A DNA stretch of 11,040 bases, from NCBI GenBank assembly GCA_030452365.1, contig JAKDMK010000043.1, positions 1 to 11,040 of the forward strand, written 5' to 3'. Made by a program: the position numbers and the translations under genes. Source of the DNA: Nitrococcus sp. GTDB lineage: Bacteria; Pseudomonadota; Gammaproteobacteria; Nitrococcales; Nitrococcaceae. Position 1 is the first letter of the stretch. Every line of letters begins with the position of its first letter. Of this stretch, positions 1 to 6,613 are shown one piece after another. The notes beneath the pieces are model-generated. The model did no database searches, was not told the DNA's origin, and was given only the letters and a program-made list of their open reading frames with translations.

Positions 1-1036
1 ACTGCTCGATCATCCGGCGGCGCTGGACCACATCGCCGAGGCCGTAGAGCATCCAGGCGTCGGCAGCCCGCCCATCGCGCCCGGCGCGGCCGGTTTCCTG
101 GTAATAGCCCTCGATGCTGGACGGCAGGTCCAGTTGCGCGACGAAGCGCACGTCGGGCTTGTCGATGCCCATGCCAAAGGCGACGGTCGCGATGATGACC
201 AAGGCGTCCTCGCGCGCGAAGCGCTGCTGATGGGTGGCACGTGTCGCGTGGTCAAGCCCAGCGTGGTAGGGCAGGGCGATAATGCCTTGCTCGCACAGCC
301 ACGCCGCGGTTTGCTCGACCTTGTTGCGCGACAGGCAATACACGATGCCCGCCTCGCTCGCATGCTCACCGCCGATAAAACGCAACAGCTGCGCCCGGCC
401 ACCGCTGCGCTCGGCGACCCGATAGCAGATGTTGGGCCGGTCGAAGCTGTGAATAAACGGCTGCGCATCGTATAGTCGCAGGCGCTCGACGATCTCGCGC
501 CGCGTCGATAGGTCGGCGGTCGCTGTCAGCGCGATGCGTGGAATACTCGGAAAGCACTCGGCCAGCGCCGCGAGTTGCAGATATTCCGGCCGGAAATCGT
601 GGCCCCATTGCGAAACACAATGCGCCTCGTCGATTGCGAACAGCGCGATCTCGCAGCGGTCGAGCAGGTCGAGACAACGTGGTTGCATGAGTCGTTCCGG
701 CGCGATATAAACCAGATCCAAGGCGCCGGCGAGCATTTGCTGCTCGACGGCGCGCTGTTCGGCCGTGCCGAGGCTGGAGTTGAGATAGGCCGCGGCAACA
801 CCGGCTTGGCGTAGTGCGGCCACTTGGTCAGCCATCAATGCAATGAGCGGCGAGACGACGACGCCGAAGCCCCGGCGCAGCAGCGCCGGAACTTGATAAC
901 ATAGCGACTTGCCGCCGCCCGTTGGCATCAGCACCAGCGCATCGCCGCCACGCATGAGCGTCTCGATAATGGCTTGTTGGCGGCCGCGAAAGGCATCGAA
1001 GCCAAACGTCGTTTTCAGGATCGACTCGGGTGTCAT
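1..1036 (-). CDS. recQ: ATP-dependent DNA helicase RecQ (N-terminal part, cut by left edge)
   Basis: This is a superfamily 2 3'-5' DNA helicase acting in recombination and repair of stalled forks. The 345 visible residues hold the whole two-lobed helicase core. A motif 0 region (FRGRQQAII, residues 16-24) comes first, then Walker A TGGGKS (39-44) and the Walker B box DEAH (136-139). The RecQ-specific aromatic-rich loop [13 protein letters not shown] (140-152) follows, then LTATA (170-174), the motif V region [10 protein letters not shown] (285-294) and motif [12 protein letters not shown] (313-322). The zinc-binding, RQC winged-helix and HRDC domains of a roughly 600-aa RecQ would lie left of position 1. 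The ATG at 1036 fits the usual short N-terminus. No strong Shine-Dalgarno is visible, and an in-frame TTG lies 8 codons upstream, so the start is moderately certain. It follows the vapC-like gene by 91 bp, and no clear promoter was recognised there. Family assignment is very secure. Confidence 0.96.
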   Translation of the reverse strand, partial: MTPESILKTTFGFDAFRGRQQAIIETLMRGGDALVLMPTGGGKSLCYQVPALLRRGFGVVVSPLIALMADQVAALRQAGVAAAYLNSSLGTAEQRAVEQQMLAGALDLVYIAPERLMQPRCLDLLDRCEIALFAIDEAHCVSQWGHDFRPEYLQLAALAECFPSIPRIALTATADLSTRREIVERLRLYDAQPFIHSFDRPNICYRVAERSGGRAQLLRFIGGEHASEAGIVYCLSRNKVEQTAAWLCEQGIIALPYHAGLDHATRATHQQRFAREDALVIIATVAFGMGIDKPDVRFVAQLDLPSSIEGYYQETGRAGRDGRAADAWMLYGLGDVVQRRRMIEQ

Positions 1037-1121
1037 GCCATTTTGTGTTCGGATTGCCAATTCATCATCGCACCCGGGTAGACGGGCGTGCGCGTTGATA
1101 TAACCGCTATAGAAAGTGTAG

Positions 1122-1149
1122 GGCGGGTTAGCCCATGGCGTAACCCGCC
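1122..1149. repeat. REP-like extragenic palindrome overlapping the toxin gene's 3' end
   Basis: Two perfect 9-bp arms, GGCGGGTTA (1122-1130) and TAACCCGCC (1141-1149), flank a 10-bp centre containing the palindrome CCATGG. The only asymmetry is the GC/CG pair next to each arm, giving the order TTAGC...GCGTAA. This asymmetric TTAGC/GCGTAA form resembles a dispersed palindrome I recall from many proteobacterial and cyanobacterial genomes (GGGTGGGTTAGC...GCGTAACCCACC type). That is from memory and was not checked by a search. The left arm contains the stop codon of the PIN-domain toxin gene, and the rest encodes its last residues. On the transcript it could form a strong hairpin protecting or ending the toxin mRNA, but no U-tract follows. 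Confidence 0.7.
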
Positions 1150-1607
1150 ACTCTCGCTTGGCTGCGCGCCAGCACATCTTCAAGTAGCGGATGACGCAAG
1201 GTGATAAATGGGTTCGCTACTGTAACGCCGCCCCAGGTAAAGCCATCCTGCATGTCTTCGGACAAAAGTAAACGGCAGCCCGCCTCGGAGGCGGCGGACA
1301 AGATCAGCGCGTCCCATATTCCGAGGCGATGGTCTGTTGCCAGATCGGCGGCAGTCACAATGACTTTTGCGGAGGTTTCTATCACGGGATATGTGTCGCG
1401 CCACGTCAGAAGTGCGTCGCGGGCGTCGCTGCGTGACCAGCCAGCCTTTCGAACAAGCACATTAAACAGCTCGCCGAGTACCTGCACCGGAAGAGCAACG
1501 ATCGCTTGCGGAAGTCTCCGAACGAGATCGAGAGCGATTTCACGTCGCCCGCCCGCGTTTACCCCTTCGGCATAGGCGAGAACATTGGTGTCGAGTGCCA
1601 GCCTCAT
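1128..1607 (-). CDS. PIN-domain ribonuclease toxin, VapC type
   Basis: This is a 159-aa PIN-domain protein, the toxin half of a type II toxin-antitoxin pair. VapC toxins are Mg2+-dependent RNases that cut tRNA or rRNA. The four expected acidic residues are visible: D6 in [11 protein letters not shown]46 in VLGELFN, D99 in [10 protein letters not shown] and D118 in [10 protein letters not shown]. The fold ends near residue 135 (GVTVANPF). The remaining C-terminal tail is longer than usual, and its last residues (GYAMG) plus the stop codon are encoded by a palindromic repeat, so the natural end has probably been altered. The ATG at 1607 is 2 bp after the antitoxin stop and is preceded by GAGG at good spacing, so the two genes are co-transcribed and probably translationally coupled. 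The RNA target cannot be told from sequence. Confidence 0.93.
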   Translation of the reverse strand: MRLALDTNVLAYAEGVNAGGRREIALDLVRRLPQAIVALPVQVLGELFNVLVRKAGWSRSDARDALLTWRDTYPVIETSAKVIVTAADLATDHRLGIWDALILSAASEAGCRLLLSEDMQDGFTWGGVTVANPFITLRHPLLEDVLARSQARVAGYAMG

Positions 1608-1609
1608 CG

Positions 1610-1849
1610 TTAATCCTCATAGAGCTCGTCACGCCTCCAGCGCTCCACTTTCACGATCGGCTGTTTCTGCAGGCGCGCAAGCAGAGTCTGGCGTGCGCCC
1701 GCCGGCGCGCCCTCATGTTCGCTTGCCGGAACAATTCGGGCGACAGGTTTGCCATGACTCGTCACGACGTAGCTGTCCCCTTCGCGCACGCCCCGCAGAA
1801 GCTGGGAGAATCCGCGGTTGGCATCGGCGGCTGAGACGGTTCGTTCCAT
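1610..1849 (-). CDS. Phd/YefM-family antitoxin of the PIN toxin
   Basis: This 79-aa protein has the layout of Phd/YefM antitoxins. An N-terminal DNA-binding and dimerisation half (residues 1-43) carries the typical SAADANRGFSQLLRGVREG helix region and the strand pair SYVVTSHGKPVARIVP. A C-terminal toxin-binding tail ends in WRRDELYED, a very common ending in this family. It should neutralise the PIN toxin encoded immediately downstream and repress the shared promoter. The ATG at 1849 was chosen because AGGTG lies 4 bp upstream and the family N-terminus begins here. The frame is open further upstream to 1897, but that would place the promoter inside the gene. Pairing Phd-type antitoxins with VapC-type toxins is a known combination. 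Confidence 0.92.
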   Translation of the reverse strand: MERTVSAADANRGFSQLLRGVREGDSYVVTSHGKPVARIVPASEHEGAPAGARQTLLARLQKQPIVKVERWRRDELYED

Positions 1850-1867
1850 GGCGCACCTAATAATGTA

Positions 1868-1909
1868 GTTATATTGCCTACTATAGCCGCGAGGCAAGGT
1901 GACTGTAAA
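1868..1909 (-). promoter_or_regulatory. Promoter of the toxin-antitoxin operon
   Basis: Read on the minus strand, TTTACA (1904-1909) and TATAGT (1880-1885) are separated by 18 bp, a good sigma70-type promoter that would start transcription about 24 nt before the antitoxin ATG. A second possible pair, TTGCCT (1892-1897) and TATAAC (1868-1873), also 18 bp apart, would give a very short leader. The stretch is markedly AT-richer than its surroundings, with an A/T run just upstream of the first -35. Confidence 0.6.
1874..1897. promoter_or_regulatory. Probable autoregulatory operator of the toxin-antitoxin operon
   Basis: A perfect inverted repeat, TTGCCT (1874-1879) and AGGCAA (1892-1897), separated by 12 bp, straddles the likely -10 box (1880-1885) and reaches into the spacer. 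A Phd-type antitoxin dimer, alone or with its toxin, bound here would block RNA polymerase. This is the standard autoregulation of such operons. Its role is inferred from position and symmetry only. Confidence 0.5.
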
Positions 1910-1937
1910 CTATTTTTCATGCGCGCCGCGGGATCCG

Positions 1938-1955
1938 CGAATTACACGAATTACA
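1938..1955. repeat. Tandem 9-bp direct repeat at the kup stop codon
   Basis: CGAATTACA occurs twice in perfect tandem (1938-1946 and 1947-1955). On the minus strand each copy supplies an in-frame TAA, so kup has two stop codons separated by two sense codons. The unit resembles dispersed CACGAATTACACGAATT-type repeats I recall from environmental genomes; this was not checked. No role is assigned. Confidence 0.5.
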
Positions 1956-3897
1956 GCTCCACCTGAATCCCCAGCTCCACTACCTGTTCCGGCGGAATCC
2001 TGTAGAACTGGGTGGCGCGGGCTGAATTGCGGGACATGAACGCAAACAGCACTTCCCGCCAGATCATCATGCCGGGCTTGTCGGTCGGAATCACGGTCTG
2101 TCGTCCGAGGTAAAACGTGGTGGCATCCAGGTCCACGTCGAGCCCGTGGCGCTCGCACGCGCGCAGCGCGACGGGCACGTTCGCGCTCTGCATGAACCCA
2201 TAGCGCACGCGCACGCGCCAGAATCCGTGCTCAAGCTGCTCCACTTCCAGCCGCCGCGCCGTCGGCACTCGCGGCACATCCTCGGTGTGCACCGTCAGCA
2301 GCACGACACGCTCATGCAGCACCCGGTTGCGTCGCAAGTGGTGCAGCAGTATGGGCGGCGCCTTGCCATCGGCACGCGCGGTAAGAAACACCGCGCTGCC
2401 CTCGATCCGCACCGGGTCCTCCTCGTCCACGTAAGCAAACAGCTTGGACAACGGCTCAGTGGCCTCGCCAAGATGTATGCGCATCAGCTCGCGGCCTCGG
2501 CGCCAGGTCTCCATGCACAGATAGATTAGCCCCGCGACCAGCAGCGGGAACCAGCCGCCGTCGGGGATATTGACCAGGTTGGCGCCAAAAAAAGCCAGAT
2601 CCATGATCAGGAAGGCGGCGCAGAGAACCCCGACCAGCAACGGCGGCCAGTTCCAACGCCGGCGCATGAGCGCAAACATTAGCAGCGTGGTAATCACCAT
2701 GGTGGCCGTAATGGCCACACCGTAGGCGGCGGCCAGCGCCTCGGCGCTGCCAAAACCGACTACCAGGCCGATGACCGCCGCCAACATTACCCAATTGAGC
2801 ACCGGCACGTAGATCTGCCCGGCCTCATCGGGCGACGTTTGGACTATCGTGACGCGCGGGCACATTCCCAACTCCACGGCTTGGTGGGTAAGCGAAAATA
2901 CCCCGGAGATCACCGCCTGCGATGCGATGCAGGCGGCCACCGTGGTCAGGGCAATAAGTGGATACAGCGCCCAGTCCGGCGCCAGGCTATAGAACGGATT
3001 GGCGATGGCCTGCGGGTTGCCCAGCAACATTGCGCCTTGCCCGAGGTAGTTGAGCGTTAGCGCTGGTAGCACATAGATAAACCAGGACAGGCGTATGGGG
3101 CTGCGCCCGAAGTGCCCCATATCGGCGTACAGGGCCTCTGCCCCGGTAACCGCTAGCACGACGCCGCCCAGGGCGAGGAACGCCATAATGTTGTTTTCCA
3201 TGAAGAAACGAAATGCGTGCAGCGGGTTGATCGCCGTCAACACAGCCGGGTTCTGCACGATGCCATAGACCCCGAGCAGGGCCAATACGGCAAACCATAC
3301 CAGCATGATCGGCCCGAACAGGCGCCCGATGCCGCCGGTGCCGCGTTTCTGGAGGAAAAACAGGAGTACCACGATGACGATGGTGAGGGGAATCAGATAC
3401 TGGCTCAACGCGGGGGCTGCCAGGTGCAGTCCCTCCACCGCGCTCAGTACTGTGATCGCGGGGGTGATCATGCCATCGCCATAGAGCAGTGCGGCACCGA
3501 ACAGGCCCAGGGCAATGAGCAGCCACTGGCGTCGGCTGGGCGTGGATCGCCACGGACTGATCAGCGCCATGAGCGCCAGGATGCCGCCCTCGCCGTGGTT
3601 GTCGGCGCGCATCACAAACGCCATGTATTTAAGCGAAACGACGAGGATCAAAGACCAGAAGAGCAGCGACAGCACCCCCAGCACATTGAGTCGCGTCACC
3701 TCCAGGCTGGTAAAGCTATCACGCAGGGCATACAGAGGACTGGTGCCGATATCGCCGTAGACGACACCCAACACAGCCAGACAAAGCATAGGCAAACGCC
3801 CGCGCACGCGCTCTTCGCGCTCCTCGGTTGTTTTCTCCGCCGGCCGTTTGTTGGCTTCTTCAGCCGTGCGCTCGTGCTGTGTTGTGGGTTTATCCAT
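1951..3897 (-). CDS. kup: Low-affinity K+ uptake permease, KUP/HAK/KT family
   Basis: This is an inner-membrane K+ importer, generally a K+/H+ symporter. It has 648 aa, a little longer than E. coli Kup (about 622). Family hallmarks are clear: GVVYGDIGTSPLYALRD (residues 44-60), LLYGDGMITPAITVLSAVEG (138-157), TGAEALYADMGHFG (251-264), SQAVISGVFSLTHQAVELG (326-344) and NIPDGGWFPLL (443-453). About twelve hydrophobic helices occupy residues 35-462, followed by a roughly 185-residue cytoplasmic domain ending ELGIQVEL. The first 35 residues form a charged, hydrophilic extension. The ATG at 3897 was chosen because GGAAC lies 4 bp upstream. An upstream in-frame ATG at 3957 has a poor ribosome site and lies within a small hairpin. 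The gene follows the SLC13-type permease by 79 bp in the same direction, so co-transcription is plausible. Together with kdp it makes this a potassium locus. Confidence 0.96.
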   Translation of the reverse strand: MDKPTTQHERTAEEANKRPAEKTTEEREERVRGRLPMLCLAVLGVVYGDIGTSPLYALRDSFTSLEVTRLNVLGVLSLLFWSLILVVSLKYMAFVMRADNHGEGGILALMALISPWRSTPSRRQWLLIALGLFGAALLYGDGMITPAITVLSAVEGLHLAAPALSQYLIPLTIVIVVLLFFLQKRGTGGIGRLFGPIMLVWFAVLALLGVYGIVQNPAVLTAINPLHAFRFFMENNIMAFLALGGVVLAVTGAEALYADMGHFGRSPIRLSWFIYVLPALTLNYLGQGAMLLGNPQAIANPFYSLAPDWALYPLIALTTVAACIASQAVISGVFSLTHQAVELGMCPRVTIVQTSPDEAGQIYVPVLNWVMLAAVIGLVVGFGSAEALAAAYGVAITATMVITTLLMFALMRRRWNWPPLLVGVLCAAFLIMDLAFFGANLVNIPDGGWFPLLVAGLIYLCMETWRRGRELMRIHLGEATEPLSKLFAYVDEEDPVRIEGSAVFLTARADGKAPPILLHHLRRNRVLHERVVLLTVHTEDVPRVPTARRLEVEQLEHGFWRVRVRYGFMQSANVPVALRACERHGLDVDLDATTFYLGRQTVIPTDKPGMMIWREVLFAFMSRNSARATQFYRIPPEQVVELGIQVEL

Positions 3898-3950
3898 GGC
3901 TGTTCCGTGCTGGCTGGCCGCGTCTCGGACGCCCCACAAGTTCCAACACC

Positions 3951-3971
3951 AAGTCATCCTGCGGGTGACTT
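3951..3971. repeat. Small intercistronic inverted repeat after the SLC13 permease gene
   Basis: AAGTCA (3951-3956) and TGACTT (3966-3971) form a perfect 6-bp stem with a 9-nt loop, starting 5 nt past the permease stop codon in the transcript. No U-tract follows, so it is unlikely to be a full terminator. It may be a processing or stabilising hairpin between the permease and kup, or chance. Confidence 0.3.
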
Positions 3972-3976
3972 ATCTG

Positions 3977-5764
3977 CTAAAAGGGCCAGACGAGTGGCGT
4001 TAGCGCCACCGCCACCGCCATCACCAGCAGGTTCAAGGGCAGCCCGAAGCGCAGATAATCGGCGAAGCGGTAGCCGCCGGGGCCGTAGACCATCATGTTG
4101 GTCTGGTAGCCAAACGGCGTGGCGAAGCCGCACGAGGCGGCGATCATGATGACGATGATAAACGGCATGAAGCTCACGCCGAGCGCTGAGGCCGCCGCCA
4201 GCGCGATGGGGAAGACCAGCACCGCCGCGGCATTGTTGGTGATGAGCTCGGTGGCCAGCATGGTGACCGCGTAGACGGCGAACAGCACCAGCCAGGGCTC
4301 GGCGCCGGCGAAATCGATCAGACCGTTGGCGACCACAGCGGCTGTCCCGCTGGTCTCCAGCGCCTTGCCGATGCCGAAGGCGGCACCGATCACCAGCAGC
4401 ACCGGCCAATCGACGCTGCGCCGTGCCTCGCCGCCGGTGACACAACCCGTGACCACTATCACCCCGGCCGCCAGCAGCGCGGCGTTGAGCATGTCTAACA
4501 CGCCGGTGGCGGCCAGCAACACCATGCCCGCTAGCGTCGCGAGTGCGATGAACGCCTTGTGGTGGCGGCGCGGGGTGGAGTTCTCCACCCGGCTCACCAG
4601 GAAGAAATCGCGTGCGTTGCGCTGGCGCTCCAGGAAACTCGGGTGGGTCTCGAGCAGCAAGGTGTCGCCGGGCTGCAGCACGATGTCGCCGATCTTGCCC
4701 CCGAGATGGTGTCTGCCCCGGGCAACTGCAATCACGACGGCATCGTACTTGGTGCGGAAGCGCCCCTCGCGGATGCTGGTGCCGGTCACCGCGCAGTCAT
4801 TGGAGACCACCGCCTCCACCAGGCAGCGCTGCGAGCGTGGCGCGCCAAGTTTGAACACTTGATCGGTGGCGGGCTGGATGCCGCGTATCCGGTACAGGTC
4901 CACCACCGAGTCCACCACGCCGGCGAACACCAGCCTATCGCCGGAGTGCAGCACCTCGGTGGGTGCGACAGCGGACAGCACCTGGCCGTCGCGATCGATC
5001 TCGGCCAGGAACAGACCGGGCAGATGGCGCAGGCCCGCCTTCTCGATCGTGCGGCCCACCAGTGGGCCGCCGGGTTCGACGGTCACCTCGGCGGTGTAGC
5101 GGCGCGGGTCGTCGTCAACGCTGATGGCGGCGCGGTTGTCCGGCAGCAGCCGCGGGCTCATGACCAGGATATAGCCGAGACCGACCAACGCCACCGGCAC
5201 GCCCACCCACACGGGGTCGAACAGATTGAGGCTGCCCAGATCCGTCTGGTGCTGCACCAGGCCGTTGACCACCAGGTTGGTACTGGTGCCAAGCAATGAG
5301 CATAAGCCGCCCAAGATAGTGGCGTGGTTGAACGGCAGAAACAGCCGCGATGGCGGCAGATGGCTGCGCCGCGCCAAATCGTCCACCACCGGCAGGAACA
5401 TCGCGACCATGGGCGTGTTGTTGGTAAACACACTGAGCCCGCATGCCGGCAAGAGCAAGCGCGTTTGCGCGCTCAACAGGCGTTTGGGGCGACCCAGGAT
5501 TGGCTCGGTGATGAGCGTCATGGCGCCGGTGTGCACCAGGCCAGCGGCGACGATGAACAGCAGCCCCACGGTGATCAGCGCGGGGTTGCCGAATCCAGCC
5601 ACGAGTGCCGTCGCCGACGGCAAGCGCTCGGAGCCGGTGAGCGCGCCCGCGGTCATCAGCACCGCGAGCCCGCCAAATAGCACCGCTACCGGCGAGAAAT
5701 TGCGGATCAGGCCGAAGAGAACGCCGATAACGACGACGCTGGTAAACCAGGCTTCCCAGGTCAC
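3977..5764 (-). CDS. SLC13/DASS-family permease with two RCK_C (TrkA-C) domains
   Basis: This is a 595-aa inner-membrane transporter of the SLC13 (CitT/DASS) superfamily, with the layout of E. coli YfbS: membrane half, two cytoplasmic RCK_C domains, membrane half. The first half (1-205) carries the re-entrant-loop motif FTNNTPMVAMFLP (113-125) and LLGTSTNL (158-165). Two RCK_C-like beta-rich modules follow at roughly 222-295 and 305-392. The second half (403-595) carries the mirrored ITNNAAAVLVFP (508-519) and FATPFGYQTNMM (547-558). The repeated TNN and (S/Q)TN motifs fit inverted-repeat substrate and Na+ sites. Substrates in the family include sulfate, dicarboxylates and other anions, and the one here cannot be told. 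RCK_C domains usually bind a small regulatory ligand. Translation starts at a GTG (5764) with AAGGA 6 bp upstream. It sits between kdpE and kup and has its own likely promoter. Confidence 0.88.
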   Translation of the reverse strand: MTWEAWFTSVVVIGVLFGLIRNFSPVAVLFGGLAVLMTAGALTGSERLPSATALVAGFGNPALITVGLLFIVAAGLVHTGAMTLITEPILGRPKRLLSAQTRLLLPACGLSVFTNNTPMVAMFLPVVDDLARRSHLPPSRLFLPFNHATILGGLCSLLGTSTNLVVNGLVQHQTDLGSLNLFDPVWVGVPVALVGLGYILVMSPRLLPDNRAAISVDDDPRRYTAEVTVEPGGPLVGRTIEKAGLRHLPGLFLAEIDRDGQVLSAVAPTEVLHSGDRLVFAGVVDSVVDLYRIRGIQPATDQVFKLGAPRSQRCLVEAVVSNDCAVTGTSIREGRFRTKYDAVVIAVARGRHHLGGKIGDIVLQPGDTLLLETHPSFLERQRNARDFFLVSRVENSTPRRHHKAFIALATLAGMVLLAATGVLDMLNAALLAAGVIVVTGCVTGGEARRSVDWPVLLVIGAAFGIGKALETSGTAAVVANGLIDFAGAEPWLVLFAVYAVTMLATELITNNAAAVLVFPIALAAASALGVSFMPFIIVIMIAASCGFATPFGYQTNMMVYGPGGYRFADYLRFGLPLNLLVMAVAVALTPLVWPF

Positions 5765-5799
5765 AGTCTGTCCTTGTTCGTGGGGGGACGGCGGCGCGA

Positions 5800-5829
5800 A
5801 TTATACGGCGGGTGTAGCCTCTTGGCCAA
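5800..5829 (-). promoter_or_regulatory. Probable promoter of the SLC13 permease (and kup)
   Basis: On the minus strand a perfect -10 box TATAAT (5800-5805) lies 18 bp downstream of TTGGCC (5824-5829), a weak -35. Transcription would start about 30 nt before the GTG start codon of the permease. Two overlapping perfect palindromes, CTTGGCCAAG (5821-5830) and CCAAGCTTGG (5826-5835), cover the -35 and could be a regulator site; a weak -35 is common at activated promoters. A looser inverted repeat, TGGGTC (5833-5838) with GACCCA (5855-5860), lies just upstream. Confidence 0.5.
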
Positions 5830-5875
5830 GCTTGGGTCGTTTGCATCAGTACCTGACCCAGCGGCTGTTGTTTGA

Positions 5876-6613
5876 TTACTGCGTGGTCCCCAGCGCCGGT
5901 GCCTCGGTGCTCAGCCGATAGCCGACACCGGGCTCGGTGAGAATGTAGCGCGGCTCGGTGGGATCGTCACCGAGTTTCTGGCGCAGCCGCGCTACGATGA
6001 TGCGCAGGTAATGCGTGTCCTGCGCGTGCGTGGGTCCCCAGATCTCGCGCAACAGATGCGTTTGGGTGACGACGCGGTCCCGATGCAGGAACAGCATTTT
6101 CAGGACCCCGAACTCCTTGCGCGTGAGCCGGATCGCAGTGCCCCGCACGGCGACCCGTCGCTGCGGGAGATCAATCATCAGGTAGCCGTCATCGTGCCGC
6201 CCGCCGTCATGCTCCTCCGGCGCCCGGCCGCGGAGCAGTTTGCGCACCCGTGCAAGGAATTCCTGCAAGCCGAACGGCTTAGTCACGTAGTCGTTGGCGC
6301 CGGCGTCGAGCGTGCGCACCTTCTCGTTCTCATCGGCGCGCACCGAGAGGATGATCACCGGCACGGCGGACCAGCTTCGGATTTCCTCGAGCACCGCGCT
6401 GCCGTCCCTGCCGGGCAGCCCGAGATCGAGCACGATCAGCTCCGGCGCGCGGGTGGCGGCCAGTTCCAGACCCTCTTCGGCGTTTGCCGCCTCCAGCACC
6501 TCGTAGCCCTGGCTCGCCAGGCTGATGCGCAGGAAGCGCCGGATCTGCGCCTCGTCGTCAATGACGAGGACGCGCACAGGCGGTGTCGGCTCGCCGCTAT
6601 TGTCCGTCGCCAT
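5876..6613 (-). CDS. kdpE: Response regulator KdpE
   Basis: This is an OmpR/PhoB-family DNA-binding response regulator, the partner of KdpD, which in known systems activates kdpFABC under K+ limitation. It has 245 aa. The receiver domain (about 13-128) shows the acidic pair D19-D20, the phosphoacceptor D63 in LIVLDLGLPGRDG, the switch residue S90 and K112 in YVTKPFG. The stretch WSAVPVIILS (81-90) is close to E. coli KdpE. The C-terminal winged helix (about 145-240) holds LTRKEFGVLKMLFLHRDRVV and HYLRIIVARLRQKLGDDP, again KdpE-like. The ATG at 6613 was chosen because GGAAG precedes it. It overlaps the kdpD end by 17 nt, which implies translational coupling. The frame is open to 6763 upstream, but that part is a shadow of kdpD. 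The N-terminus is about 10 residues longer than in E. coli. Confidence 0.95.
   Translation of the reverse strand: MATDNSGEPTPPVRVLVIDDEAQIRRFLRISLASQGYEVLEAANAEEGLELAATRAPELIVLDLGLPGRDGSAVLEEIRSWSAVPVIILSVRADENEKVRTLDAGANDYVTKPFGLQEFLARVRKLLRGRAPEEHDGGRHDDGYLMIDLPQRRVAVRGTAIRLTRKEFGVLKMLFLHRDRVVTQTHLLREIWGPTHAQDTHYLRIIVARLRQKLGDDPTEPRYILTEPGVGYRLSTEAPALGTTQ

Noticed and set aside
1037..1121. Promoter for recQ in the gap before it
   Set aside because: TATAGC and TATATC hexamers occur on the minus strand near 1095-1112, but no acceptable -35 was found at proper spacing.
1927..1939. CGCGG-GAT-CCGCG hairpin after kup as a terminator
   Set aside because: The stem is only 5 bp and no U-tract follows on the kup transcript, so it is not supported as an intrinsic terminator.
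3898..3957. Upstream start of kup at 3957
   Set aside because: That ATG has no usable ribosome site spacing and lies in a small inverted repeat. The ATG at 3897 has GGAAC at good spacing.
3217..4149. Plus-strand frame of 310 codons opposite kup and the permease end
   Set aside because: Low-complexity, Q/R/H-rich translation running across two well-supported minus-strand genes; a shadow.
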